Positions 17,267-25,848 of a stretch of 64,000 nucleotides of DNA are shown in pieces (positions within the stretch are counted from its first letter, which is position 1; each line of letters opens with the position of its first letter). The notes below the pieces were generated by a model. That model ran no database searches. It was not told the DNA's origin and saw only the letters and a list, made by a program, of their open reading frames with translations. The translations under genes and the position numbers were made by a program. This DNA is from Gemmatimonadetes bacterium T265. Its GTDB lineage: Bacteria > Gemmatimonadota > Gemmatimonadetes > Gemmatimonadales > Gemmatimonadaceae. Location: assembly GCA_019973575.1 (NCBI GenBank), contig BPUI01000001.1:1624342-1688341 (forward strand), in the 5' to 3' direction.

Positions 17267-18061
17267 TCAGCCACCCGCCGCCGTGCTCGGCGCACCCGAT
17301 CCGCCGCGGCCTACGACGGCCGCCGCGAGCACGGCCCAGACGGTTTGTGGGGCGAGGAACCCCGCCAGGTTCCCGGGCCCCAGCCAAACGTCCGCGCCCA
17401 GGAGTCCCACCACGGGCGTCACAGCGCACACGAGCCCGACGACACCGGCGACCCGGTCGACCGCGCGCGCCGCCCCGCGACCGGCCGCGCCGGCGAGCAC
17501 CGCGAGCGCCCAGGCGCCCGTCCCCGCGGACATCGCCATCAACCCCGCCTTCGTGAAATCCTGGATCACGACGGCGACGAGCCGGAACACTGCACCGTCG
17601 GCCGGGCCGCATCCCTGCGCGGCGCGCAGACACGCCGCCGCGAGGTCCGGGGCGACGAAGCCGTCGAGGAGCGCGGGAACCGCCGTGACGGCCGTTCCCG
17701 CCGCGTACGCCAGGAATCCCGCCGCGACCGCCGCACGGTCCCACCCCATCCGGGCGGAGAATCGGAAAAAGCCGAGCACCTGCACGGCGAGCAGCACGAG
17801 CACGCCCCCGTGCATGAGGCGGAGCGCCGGACTGATGGCCGCGACCCCGGCCGCGACCCCCGCGGCGCCATGCGCTCCGCGGAGCACGGGGTGGTGCAGG
17901 ACCAGCACGAGGGTGAGCAGGGCGGGCCCCGCGAGCAACGCCGCCGCGAGCCGGTCGGCCGGTCGGTCGGCCGGCCGGTCGTCGGGCGGGATAGCGGCCG
18001 GGGGACGCGCCGTGGGGGGTATGGCGGTCGGCGCGAGCGGAGGGGCCGGGGCGCTGGACAT
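17267..18061 (-). CDS. Seven- or eight-helix membrane protein of unknown function
   Basis: A 264-residue integral membrane protein. The start at ATG 18061 (MSSAPAPPLAPTAIPP) leaves a Pro-rich cytoplasmic leader with a short duplicated DRPADRPADR segment, followed by hydrophobic helices such as LLAGPALLTLVLVLHHPV and LMHGGVLVLLAVQVLGFFRF. I do not recognise a family. It faces a TetR regulator across 97 bp, so it is a likely target of that regulator. It is convergent with the kinase gene. Confidence 0.7.
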   Translation of the reverse strand: MSSAPAPPLAPTAIPPTARPPAAIPPDDRPADRPADRLAAALLAGPALLTLVLVLHHPVLRGAHGAAGVAAGVAAISPALRLMHGGVLVLLAVQVLGFFRFSARMGWDRAAVAAGFLAYAAGTAVTAVPALLDGFVAPDLAAACLRAAQGCGPADGAVFRLVAVVIQDFTKAGLMAMSAGTGAWALAVLAGAAGRGAARAVDRVAGVVGLVCAVTPVVGLLGADVWLGPGNLAGFLAPQTVWAVLAAAVVGRGGSGAPSTAAGG

Positions 18062-18158
18062 CGGTGGGGGCGGGAGTGATCGTGAGCCGTCGCCGTCGCG
18101 CGCCGGATGCTGCGGCGCGTCCGGTAACCTGCCGTCTGATCTCCGCCCCCCGCTGCCG

Positions 18159-18881
18159 ATGACGAACAACGTCCCCGCCCGTGTTCGGCATCCCCTCGAC
18201 GCCACCCGCCCCGACGTGGCGCCGGACGACGCGGCCTGGGTCGACCCGCGGGTGGCGCGCACCACGCGCGCGCTCGGCCGCGCCCTGGTCGCCTTGCTCG
18301 AGGAGCGCGCCTTCGACGCGATCACCGTGCAGGACATCCTCGACCGCGCGGGCGTGGGCCGGACGGCCTTCTACGCCCACTACCGCAACAAGGAGGACGT
18401 CCTCCACTCGAGCTACGAGGGCGTGTTTGCCTGGCTCGAACCACTGGTCGAGCGGCCGCTCGGCGCCGCGCGGGCCGGGGGCGCGGCCGGCGCTCGGCTG
18501 TTTCCGGTCGCCGAGTTGTTGGCGCACGTCGGCGAGGAGCGGGCGCTCGTCGACGCACTCCGGCGCGACGGCCTGCTGGACGACATGTGGGGACTGCTCG
18601 CCGGGTACGCGGCCCGGATGATCGCGCGCCGGCTCGACGGCTGGGTGAGGCACCCCGCGGGGGCGCCCGCCGCGGGGGCTGCGCTGGGGCCGGTGGCCGG
18701 CGTGCCGCACGGGGACGCGTGTCCGCCGGCCGCACGCGACCTGCTCGCGCACATGCTGGCCGGCGCTCTCGTCGAGAGTGTCCGGTGGTGGCAGGACCAC
18801 CCGACGGCGGCGACGCCGGCCGGGGTGGACGCGGCGTTCCACGATCTCGCGTGGGGCGTCCTCCGGCGGCCGCGCGCCTAA
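18159..18881 (+). CDS. TetR/AcrR-family transcription regulator
   Basis: A 240-residue regulator. The N-terminal domain has the TetR helix-turn-helix (RALVALLEERAFDAITVQDI, then AGVGRTAFYAHYRNKEDVL). The C-terminal part is alpha-helical and ends in WWQDHP, similar to the TetR_C domain seen in regulators such as those with C-terminal DUF-type dimerisation. ATG 18159 is favoured because the open frame upstream overlaps the divergent membrane protein gene. The stop TAA lies within GCCTAACG at 18876. It probably represses its own gene and the membrane protein. Confidence 0.9.
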   Translation: MTNNVPARVRHPLDATRPDVAPDDAAWVDPRVARTTRALGRALVALLEERAFDAITVQDILDRAGVGRTAFYAHYRNKEDVLHSSYEGVFAWLEPLVERPLGAARAGGAAGARLFPVAELLAHVGEERALVDALRRDGLLDDMWGLLAGYAARMIARRLDGWVRHPAGAPAAGAALGPVAGVPHGDACPPAARDLLAHMLAGALVESVRWWQDHPTAATPAGVDAAFHDLAWGVLRRPRA

Positions 18882-18925
18882 CGAGAACGACCGTCCGCGC
18901 GGCGGGTCGCGCGGGGGCCCTTGCC

Positions 18926-19825
18926 TCAGGGCAGGCCCGGTGCCCTCAACTCGCCGCGGCCTCCCCGCCGCGGCCGCATGCTGACCTCGAAGGTGATCGG
19001 GAGCTCGACCAGCTGTCGGACCTTGTGATGACCGATCTCTGCGGGGCGGAACCGGGCCGACGCCAGCGCGGTCCGCGTGACCTGGACGAACACCGGGTCG
19101 GTCACATCGAGGACGCGGAACGTGCTCAGGTCCGCGGCCCCCGCCGTGTCGACGACGAACTGCACCACCAGGCTATCGCGGCGGGCGCCCCCGTTGAGCA
19201 ATACCTCGGGGTACTCCACGCGCAGCGTCCCCGGCACCGTGGCGGCCAGTCGCTCGCCCGGAACCACACAGAGCGTCGCCTCACTGCCCAGGTGCAGCAT
19301 GCGTGCGCCGCGCGCGGTATGCTTGGGCACACGGAACGTCGAGTCTTGGGCGATGGCGGTGAGGACCGCCTCGCTCGTGCACGGCGGCGGCGCCGGCGTC
19401 GCGCCGCTCGGTGATGGGGCCGCCGGTCCCGCCGGCGTGACCGCGACCGCCGGAGGGAGCGCGGCGAGGAGGTACTCGCGATCCTCGAAGCTCTCGGCGT
19501 CGGCGAGGACGATCGGCTGCGTGACGAACCCCTCGCCGATCTGGGCGCGGTACGTCCCGGGCGCCGGGGCTGCGAGCAGGAACGCCCCGTCCGGGCCCGT
19601 CGTCGCGCGGGCGAGGGGGATCGTGTCCCGGCCGGCCGGGTCGTGACGGCCTGTGTCGGCCGGGGCCGCCCGGAGCAGACGGACCGGGAGCCCCGCCACC
19701 GGCTGGTGCGTCGCCGCGTCGAGCACCCGCCCACCCAGGACCTGCGCGAGGACGGCGTGGGGAATCGACGCGGCGCCGGTGGCGAGGATGAGCGCCACCG
19801 CAATCCGAGGCAGGGATGCGAGCAT
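18926..19825 (-). CDS. Secreted carboxypeptidase-regulatory/TonB-C protein
   Basis: A 299-residue exported protein with a cleavable signal (MLASLPRIAVALILATGAAS, cleavage after VLAQ). Residues 30-110 look like a carboxypeptidase regulatory-like beta domain (VLGGRVLDAATHQPVAGLPV). After a Pro-rich linker the C-terminal 100 residues resemble the TonB C-terminal domain (VVQFVVDTAGAADLSTFRVL, ARFRPAEIGHHKVRQLVELP). The usual TonB membrane anchor and Pro-rich spacer are absent; the protein is secreted instead. It may bind or sense an outer-membrane receptor. It starts divergently from the ankyrin-like gene. Confidence 0.75.
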   Translation of the reverse strand: MLASLPRIAVALILATGAASIPHAVLAQVLGGRVLDAATHQPVAGLPVRLLRAAPADTGRHDPAGRDTIPLARATTGPDGAFLLAAPAPGTYRAQIGEGFVTQPIVLADAESFEDREYLLAALPPAVAVTPAGPAAPSPSGATPAPPPCTSEAVLTAIAQDSTFRVPKHTARGARMLHLGSEATLCVVPGERLAATVPGTLRVEYPEVLLNGGARRDSLVVQFVVDTAGAADLSTFRVLDVTDPVFVQVTRTALASARFRPAEIGHHKVRQLVELPITFEVSMRPRRGGRGELRAPGLP

Positions 19826-19976
19826 CGGGCGAGGAACGGGTCGGCACCGTGGACGAAATTTCGCGTGACCGTGCCCGGCACTCCGTCGAGGCGGGGCCGC
19901 GGACGGCCGACGCGGCCCGTCGATTCCGGCCCTTCGCCTGACAGGGGATGCACGAGGCCGCCATCGCATTTGTAAT

Positions 19977-21104
19977 GTGCGTCACAATGTCGAGGCTGGC
20001 GACATTTCCGGCAAGGACGCGACGATTTACCCGGCCCGCGCGCGGCGCGGCCGCCTCGCCGACGCGATCTGGCGCGACGACGTCGGTGCCGTCCGCGCCC
20101 TCGTCACCCGGCACCCCCGCCTGCTCGGGGAAGACGTGCGCTTTCGCGAGGACGGCGAGCGCAGCAACTGGGGGCCGCCGCTGTCCTACGCGGCGACGCT
20201 CGGGCGCGACCGGATCGTCACGTTGCTCCACGCCCTCGGCGCGACCGACCTCGACGCCGCGCGCGCGCGCGCGACGCTCACGAGCCACGTCGAGACCGCC
20301 CGCACGCTGCACGCGCTGCTCGGCGCGCCGCGCCCGCCGGCCGACGCGTTCGGCGGGCCGGCCTACACGCTCAGTACGGCGGGGACGGCGCTCCTCTTCG
20401 AGTTCGGCGCCCAGGTCCGCGACGCGAGTGGCGTCCGGACCGCGCCCGTCGACGTGGTGCTCGAGACCGACAGCCGGAACCCGGCGGCCAAGCCCGCGAT
20501 CCTCGAGTCCTACGTCCGCCACGGGGTGGCCCTGCCCGACACGCCGCCGATGGCCGTCCACCGCGGCCGGCTCGACCTGCTCGCGGCGCACCTCCAACGC
20601 GACCCGGGGCTCCTGTCGCGCACGTTCTCGCACGAGGAGATCTACCCGCCTGAACTGGGGTGCCACGACGAGGTGCTGGCGACGCACGGGACGCCGCTGG
20701 CCGGGGCGACGCTGCTGCACATGGCCGTCGACTACGACGAGACGGAGATCGCGCGCTGGCTGCTCGACCGCGGGATGGCCGTGGACGCGCGGGCGGCCGT
20801 GGACGCCGACGGCTTCGGCGGGCACACGGCGCTGTTCGCGACCGTGGTGTCGCAGCCGAACTTCTGGATGAATCACGACGGCCGGGCACAGGTCGCGCCG
20901 TTCACGCAGTTGCTCCTCGACCACGGCGCCGACCCGAACGCGCGCGCCTCGCTCCGCAAGCAGCTGCACCCGGGCTACGGCCCCGACACGCTCCAGGCGT
21001 ACCGGGACGTGACGCCGCTCGCGTGGGGGGAGCGGTTCCACCGCCGCGTGTTCGTGAGCGCGCCCGCGATGCGGCTCATCGCGGCGCGGGGCGGACATGC
21101 CTAA
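19977..21104 (+). CDS. Ankyrin-repeat-like protein
   Basis: A 375-residue soluble protein. Repeats typical of ankyrin are visible: WRDDVGAVRALVTRHPRLL, then LSYAATLGRDRIVTLLHALG, GATLLHMAVDYDETEIARWL with LLDRGMAVDARA, and TQLLLDHGADPNARAS. Spacing between them is irregular, with non-ankyrin stretches between. The start is a GTG at 19977 with weak context; a later start is possible. Probably a protein-interaction module; the partner is unknown. The TAA stop is in a GCCTAACG copy. Confidence 0.75.
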   Translation: MRHNVEAGDISGKDATIYPARARRGRLADAIWRDDVGAVRALVTRHPRLLGEDVRFREDGERSNWGPPLSYAATLGRDRIVTLLHALGATDLDAARARATLTSHVETARTLHALLGAPRPPADAFGGPAYTLSTAGTALLFEFGAQVRDASGVRTAPVDVVLETDSRNPAAKPAILESYVRHGVALPDTPPMAVHRGRLDLLAAHLQRDPGLLSRTFSHEEIYPPELGCHDEVLATHGTPLAGATLLHMAVDYDETEIARWLLDRGMAVDARAAVDADGFGGHTALFATVVSQPNFWMNHDGRAQVAPFTQLLLDHGADPNARASLRKQLHPGYGPDTLQAYRDVTPLAWGERFHRRVFVSAPAMRLIAARGGHA

Positions 21105-21247
21105 CGGGCAGGCGCACCGCGGGCGGCGCCGGCGTGAGGTCTTTTCGCAGGTGGCAGTGGGTGTGCCCCGACGGGAAGCCGGGGAGCGCCGCGAAGACCG
21201 TGTAGCCGTGGCGTTCGTAGAACGGCCGCGCCCGCCACGCCCGTGCG
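21105..21247 (-). pseudogene. Remnant of a GNAT acetyltransferase C-terminus
   Basis: On the minus strand one frame reads ARPFYERHGYTVFAALPGF then PSGHTHCHLRKDL. This is the well-known last part of GNAT acetyltransferases (beta-strand with xxFYxRxGF and final LxK). No start codon or N-terminal acetyl-CoA domain exists upstream, where a different short frame and a CGTTAGGC copy are found, and the frame runs on without a stop after LRKDL. It is therefore a truncated relic of about 35 recognisable codons. Confidence 0.65.
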
Positions 21248-21472
21248 TTAGGCCCGCGCGGCGCGGCGGACCGCCTCTTCGGCCCACGCCCGGGCCGCCA
21301 CGTGGGCCGCGACCGCGTCGTTGGTGAGCGCGGCCCGGGTCGGCTCGCGGGCCGCCCGGCAGGAGAGTCGGAGCGCCCGCGCGTAGGCGGCGACCGCGCG
21401 GCCGAGGGCGTCCTCGTCGTCGGGCCGTCGCCCGTCCGGGTCGCCGCCCGACCCCGTCGGGCGGCCGGTCAC
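21248..21472 (-). CDS. Small hypothetical protein (uncertain)
   Basis: A 74-residue open frame ending in a TAA inside a motif copy. The C-terminal 50 residues are amphipathic alanine/arginine helices (AVAAYARALRLSCRAAREPT). It sits just upstream of the GNAT remnant in the same direction, so it may be a small accessory gene or merely open by chance in GC-rich DNA. I do not recognise it. Confidence 0.3.
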   Translation of the reverse strand: MTGRPTGSGGDPDGRRPDDEDALGRAVAAYARALRLSCRAAREPTRAALTNDAVAAHVAARAWAEEAVRRAARA

Positions 21473-21705
21473 GGGACGGCGCGGGGCGCGTGCCTAACGC
21501 GCTCTCCGCCTCCGCGTCTCGCGCCGCCGCGCGCCGCCACGCTGCCAGCCGACTCCGGGATGTCCACGACGCCTCCCGCCGTGATTCGGGTTTTGTTCGG
21601 GACGGCGAATGTGGCGCAATCCGGGTCGGCGCGCAAGGGCGCGGGTCACAGGCGGCGGGTGTTAGGCCTGGACGACGCCGGGGCGGCCGGCAGCCGGCCG
21701 GCGGC

Positions 21706-22395
21706 TTACCGGGCGTTGATGTCCCGGGTCTCGAGCACCGGCGTCGGCGCGCCGCCTCGCGCCACGGCGAGCATCGCCCGGCCGACCTGCGCGGTCGTCG
21801 TCACCGCCTGCAGGAAGCGGCGCCGCAGCAGCGGCAGCGCGGGCCCCAGCGCGGCGTAGAGCGCCCGGTACCACCACGTCCGCGACCGGATCCCGTCCAG
21901 CGGGACGATGAGCCCCGGCCGGAACAGGTAGATGGCGCGGAAGCCCACGCGCTGGAGCGCGTTTTCCGTCCGCCCCTTCACGCGCGCCCACATCGTGCGC
22001 CCCCGCTCGGTGGCGTCCGTGCCCTGGCCCGACACGTAGACGAACGTCAGCGCTGGGCTGGCGCGCACCAACGTCTCGGCGACCGCGAGCGTCAGGTCGT
22101 AGGTCAGCGCCGTATAGCGCGCCTCGGACAGGCCCGCCGCCGACACGCCGAGGCAGAAGAAGCAGGCGTCGAAGTCGGTGAACTCGGCGGCGACGCTCGA
22201 GAGGTCCGCGACGTCGGGGATGACGAGGTCGCGCAGCTTCGGGTCTTGCCGACCGGTGGGACTGCGACCGACAGCGAGTACGTGCTCCACGCCCGGGCCG
22301 CGCAGGCACTCCAGCAGGACACCCTGGCCGACCATGCCGGTCGCGCCGAAGAGGACGACACGCCTGACCGTTCCTACCGCGGGAGGAGGCGTCAT
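21706..22395 (-). CDS. NAD(P)-binding Rossmann-fold protein (atypical/extended SDR)
   Basis: A 229-residue protein starting at ATG 22395 (MTPPPAVGTVRRVVL). The cofactor loop is FGATGMVGQGVLLE. FFCLGVSAAGLSE, FVYVSGQGTDATERGRTMWA (with a following K of ARVKGRTE) and RPGLIVP follow the pattern of the HTATIP2/NmrA-like group of NAD(P)H-binding proteins. Role unknown, possibly a quinone or oxidoreductase-related sensor. It stands alone, 40 bp downstream of the DUF6582-like gene on the same strand. Confidence 0.85.
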   Translation of the reverse strand: MTPPPAVGTVRRVVLFGATGMVGQGVLLECLRGPGVEHVLAVGRSPTGRQDPKLRDLVIPDVADLSSVAAEFTDFDACFFCLGVSAAGLSEARYTALTYDLTLAVAETLVRASPALTFVYVSGQGTDATERGRTMWARVKGRTENALQRVGFRAIYLFRPGLIVPLDGIRSRTWWYRALYAALGPALPLLRRRFLQAVTTTAQVGRAMLAVARGGAPTPVLETRDINAR

Positions 22396-22435
22396 GCCCG
22401 GGCGGAGGCTGGCCGTCGGTGGGCGACCCGGCGCA

Positions 22436-22762
22436 TCAGCGCCCATGCTCCGGGTTCGGCGTGTGCGGCGCGCGCCCGAGGTCCTGCCACCGCGTCTCGC
22501 GTACCTCGACGCCGAAGTGTTGGGCCGCGGCGAGGACGTTGGCCCACGCGAGATCGCGGTCCGCGTCGGTCACGCCGGTCACCTGGTCGAAGCGGGCGAG
22601 CGCGGCCCGCACGTGCCCCGCGTCCGTCAGCGGGAGCTTGCGTTGGGCGGGCAGGCCGTAGGCGGTGTCGGGCAGTTCCTCGCGCTCCGACGCCTCGAGG
22701 CGGTGGTTGTGGTTGTGGTCGACGTCCGCGGGCGGCGGACGCCAGGTCGGCGTCGACGGCAT
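22436..22762 (-). CDS. DUF6582-like small protein
   Basis: A 108-residue protein (start ATG 22762, MPSTPTWRPP). The N-terminus has a His/Asn run (DHNHNHRL) which might bind metal. The core LPDTAYGLPAQRKLPLTDAG followed by HVRAALARFDQVTGVTDADR is a conserved domain usually found as DUF6582 in phage and bacterial proteins of unknown role. It is divergent from the serine hydrolase gene, 142 bp away. The family assignment is from memory of the motif and should be checked. Confidence 0.65.
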   Translation of the reverse strand: MPSTPTWRPPPADVDHNHNHRLEASEREELPDTAYGLPAQRKLPLTDAGHVRAALARFDQVTGVTDADRDLAWANVLAAAQHFGVEVRETRWQDLGRAPHTPNPEHGR

Positions 22763-22904
22763 GGGCGGCAAGGGAGAAGGGAAGGAGGGAGTGATCGGGT
22801 CCTGGTCCCGCGCAGAGCGCATGCCCGCGCGCCGCGCGACACCGGCGGCGTGACGCTCGCGTACGAGGGGAAGGCCCCACTCTCGCCCGCCCCGTCGTCG
22901 CCCC

Positions 22905-24383
22905 ATGGCTCCCCCCTTTGCCCCGCCCATGATCGCAACACGCGTCGTCGTGCCCGCGCTCCTCTTCAGCATTGTGGCAGTCGGACCGTCCCCAGCCGTC
23001 GCACAACCCGGCACCCCGGCGGCGTCCGTCCCGGCCGGCGGCGCACCTGCGCGGGCGGCCGTGGTCGCGCGCCTCGACTCGCTCGCGACGGCGTTCCTGC
23101 GCGAGGCGCCCGCGGCCGGTCTCACGCTGGCCGCCGTGCATGGCGCCGACACGCTCGTGCTCCGCGGCTACGGGTGGGCCGACACCGCCCGGCACCGCGC
23201 GGCGGGGCCGACCACGGTGTACCGCGTCGGTTCGATCACGAAGCAGTTCACCGCCGCCGCGGTCCTCCAACTGGTCGAGCAGGGCCGGCTGTCCCTCGCC
23301 GACACGCTCGGCCGCTTCCTGCCGCAGTACCCGCGGTGGGAGCACGTGACGATCCGCCACCTCCTGAGCCACACCTCCGGCATCCCGACCTACACGGCGT
23401 CGCCGGCGTGGACCGCGCGCATGACGGAGGCGCTCGCGCCCGACACCGTACTCGGCTTCGTCGCCGGGCAGCCGTTCGACTTCGCGCCCGGGACGCAGTT
23501 CCGCTACGACAACACCGGCTACTTCCTGCTCGGCCGCGTCCTCGAGCGCGTCACGGGGCGGCCGTACGCCGCGCTCCTGCGCGAGCGCTTCTTCGCGCCG
23601 CTGCATATGACGCAGAGCACGTACTGCCCCGACGTCCCGACCGACACGAGCTACGCGGCCGGGTACGACCGGGCGCGCACCGGCCCCCCGGCGTACGGCC
23701 CGACCACGCTCATGAGCATGACGTCGCCCTACGCGGCGGGCGCGCTCTGCCTCACGGTGCCCGACTACCTGCGCTGGCAAGCCGCGCTCACCGGCGGGCG
23801 CGTGGTCACGGCGGCCACCTACGCGCGCATGAGCCGCTCGGACACGCTCGCCGACGGGAAGCCGACCGGCTACGGCTGGGGCCTCGCGCCGGGCCGGCTC
23901 GGCGCGCACCGCTTCGTCGAGCACGGGGGCGACATCAACGGCTTCTCCGCGCAGCAGCTCTGGTTCCCGGACGACGCGCTCCGCGTCGTGGTGTTCACCA
24001 ACACGTTAGGCAGTGACCCCGACCGGCTCGCGGCCAACGTCGCCGCCGCGGTGCTCGGCCTGCAGTTGCGGCCGGCGCCGACGGCCGAAGCGCCCGCGGC
24101 CTCCGTCCCGCTCCCGGCGGCGCTCCGCGATGCGGCCCCGGGCACGTACGCGCTGCAGCTCCCCGGGCGGACGCTCCTCCTGACGCTCCGGGCCGAGGGC
24201 GACGGGCTCGTCGGCCAGGCGACCGACCAGCCGCCGATCCCGCTCGTCTACCGCGGCGACAGCACGTTCGGCGCGGCGTTCGACCCGGCCATGCGGCTCC
24301 GCGTCGTGGTCGAGGGCGGCCGCGCGACGAAGGTCGTGCTGCAGCAGGGCGGGGCGACCGTCGAGGGCCCGCGGCAGCCGTAG
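22905..24383 (+). CDS. Exported serine hydrolase, beta-lactamase class C-like
   Basis: A 492-residue exported enzyme with a signal peptide (MIATRVVVPALLFSIVAVG, cleavage near AVAQ; the ATG at 22929 is an alternative start). Ser110 and Lys113 in VGSITKQF are the catalytic SxxK, and Tyr201-Asp-Asn203 is the YxN motif. HGGDINGF supplies the third element in place of KTG. A C-terminal DUF3471-type beta domain follows (about residue 390 onward). Such proteins are D-aminopeptidases, esterases or penicillin-binding protein-like; true beta-lactamase activity is unlikely. Confidence 0.88.
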   Translation: MAPPFAPPMIATRVVVPALLFSIVAVGPSPAVAQPGTPAASVPAGGAPARAAVVARLDSLATAFLREAPAAGLTLAAVHGADTLVLRGYGWADTARHRAAGPTTVYRVGSITKQFTAAAVLQLVEQGRLSLADTLGRFLPQYPRWEHVTIRHLLSHTSGIPTYTASPAWTARMTEALAPDTVLGFVAGQPFDFAPGTQFRYDNTGYFLLGRVLERVTGRPYAALLRERFFAPLHMTQSTYCPDVPTDTSYAAGYDRARTGPPAYGPTTLMSMTSPYAAGALCLTVPDYLRWQAALTGGRVVTAATYARMSRSDTLADGKPTGYGWGLAPGRLGAHRFVEHGGDINGFSAQQLWFPDDALRVVVFTNTLGSDPDRLAANVAAAVLGLQLRPAPTAEAPAASVPLPAALRDAAPGTYALQLPGRTLLLTLRAEGDGLVGQATDQPPIPLVYRGDSTFGAAFDPAMRLRVVVEGGRATKVVLQQGGATVEGPRQP

Positions 24384-24390
24384 GGCGCGA

Positions 24391-24422
24391 CCCCGCGCGC
24401 CGTCGCGCGCCGCCGCGCGGGG
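24391..24422. terminator. Hairpin between convergent genes
   Basis: CCCCGCGC at 24391-24398 and GCGCGGGG at 24415-24422 form an 8-bp inverted repeat just after the serine hydrolase stop and before the end of the convergent TldE gene. No T-run. It could serve both directions. Confidence 0.3.
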
Positions 24423-24471
24423 CGGCGTCGGGAGCCGCGGGCGTCAGCGCCGCCTAACGAATCCCCGCCCG

Positions 24472-25848
24472 CTACACCGCGTCGCTCAGGCTCGTGAAGC
24501 TGAAGTCGTGCGCCTTCACCGGCGGCATCACCACCGACGCCCCCGGGCTCCCGTCCTCGCTCGCGCTCACGCGCACCGGCCGGCCCATCGCCTCGAGGTT
24601 GTTGAGCAGGAACACCGGCGACTCGTTCCAGCGCAGGTTCTTCACCGCGCGCGTGATCTTCCCGCGCTCGATGAGGAACGTGCCGTCGCGCGTGAGCCCC
24701 GTGTAGAGGATCGTGCGCGGGTCGACCGGGCGGATGTACCAGAGCCGCGTGACGAGCAGCCCGCGGTCGGTCGAGGCGATCAACTCGTCGAGCGAGGCGG
24801 TCCCGCCCGACATGCGGAGCGAGCCCGGGCCGCCGAAGAAGCCGCCCCCGCCGCCCCCCGTGTTCGCCGGCCGCCCCTGCCGCTGCGCCCAGTACCGGTC
24901 GTAGGCGAGGTCCTTCACGACGCCGTTCTCGATCCACGCCGTGCGGCCTAACGGCAGGCCGTCGGCGGTGAACGGCGCGGCCGGCGCCTCGGGGTCGAAC
25001 GGGTCGGTGACGAGGGTGACGCGCTCGTCGACGACCTTCTGCCCGATCTTCGTCCCGCCGCCGGGTTTGGAGAAGAACGAGCGCCCCTCGTCGGCCGCGC
25101 GCGCGTTGAGCGCGAAGGCCATCAGCTGTACGAGGTTGGCGACCGCGGTCGGCTCGAGCACCACCGTGTAGCGCCCGGGCTCGACCGCGACCGGGTTCGC
25201 CGAGCGGCGCGCCTTGTCGATCGCGCGGGCGCCCAACGCGGCCGCGTCGATCTGCGCGGCGTCGTTGTCCGACGCGCCCGCCCAGCCGGAGCCCGTGCCG
25301 TCGGGCGTGCGCACGGTCGTCGTCAGCGACGCGCGCGTCTGCCGGGTGTAGGCGAAGAGGCCGCGGTTGTTCGCGACCGCCGTCGCGCCGGTGGTGTGCT
25401 CGAAGTAGCCCGTCGCGACGAGCCCCGCGGCGCGCGCCGGCTCGGTCACCGCGCGCACCGCGGCCGCCCTGGCCGCCGCGTCGAGCGCCGCGGTCGCCTC
25501 CACGTACCCCGGCGCCTCGCGGTACTGCTGCGCCCCGAGCTCCGCCACCTGCTCCGGGTCCTCCGGCGCGAGCCGCGCGAGCGACTCGGCGCGCTGCACC
25601 ACGCCCCGCAGCGCGTCGTCGGTGAGGCCGTTGGTCACCGCGCTCGCCGACCGCGCGCCGAACGTGCTGCGCACCGCGACGACGACGTCCTGGTCGTCGC
25701 CCGCGGTCGAGATCTGGTTCACCGCGAAGCGCGTGTCGCCGCGCGTGCCGCTCGCGAGGCTCACGCGCGTCTCGTCGGCCGTCGCGTAGCCGAGCACCTG
25801 CTTGGCGAGCGCCTCGCAGGCGTCGCGGGAGAGGACCGGCGCGCTCAC
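24472..25848 (-). CDS. TldE/PmbA-type metalloprotease subunit, locus 1
   Basis: A 458-residue protein of the TldD/PmbA family. The GTG start overlaps the stop of the upstream tldD by 4 bp (GTGA). It has no signal peptide and lacks the HExxxH zinc motif, as expected for the TldE (PmbA) partner. Family blocks are GTGSGWAGAS, VEPGRYTVVLEPTAVANLV, ADEGRSFF, KIGQKVVDERVTL and GRLLVTRLWYIR-like VDPRTILYTGLTRDGTFLIE. An inserted glycine run (TGGGGGGFFGGPG) is unusual. It should form a heterodimer with TldD. A paralogue is at 44312-45676. Confidence 0.9.
   Translation of the reverse strand: MSAPVLSRDACEALAKQVLGYATADETRVSLASGTRGDTRFAVNQISTAGDDQDVVVAVRSTFGARSASAVTNGLTDDALRGVVQRAESLARLAPEDPEQVAELGAQQYREAPGYVEATAALDAAARAAAVRAVTEPARAAGLVATGYFEHTTGATAVANNRGLFAYTRQTRASLTTTVRTPDGTGSGWAGASDNDAAQIDAAALGARAIDKARRSANPVAVEPGRYTVVLEPTAVANLVQLMAFALNARAADEGRSFFSKPGGGTKIGQKVVDERVTLVTDPFDPEAPAAPFTADGLPLGRTAWIENGVVKDLAYDRYWAQRQGRPANTGGGGGGFFGGPGSLRMSGGTASLDELIASTDRGLLVTRLWYIRPVDPRTILYTGLTRDGTFLIERGKITRAVKNLRWNESPVFLLNNLEAMGRPVRVSASEDGSPGASVVMPPVKAHDFSFTSLSDAV

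Noticed and set aside
22905-24383. Antibiotic-resistance beta-lactamase
   Set aside because: It has SxxK and YxN but HGG in place of KTG and a C-terminal DUF3471-like domain, which fits the general serine hydrolase group rather than AmpC enzymes.
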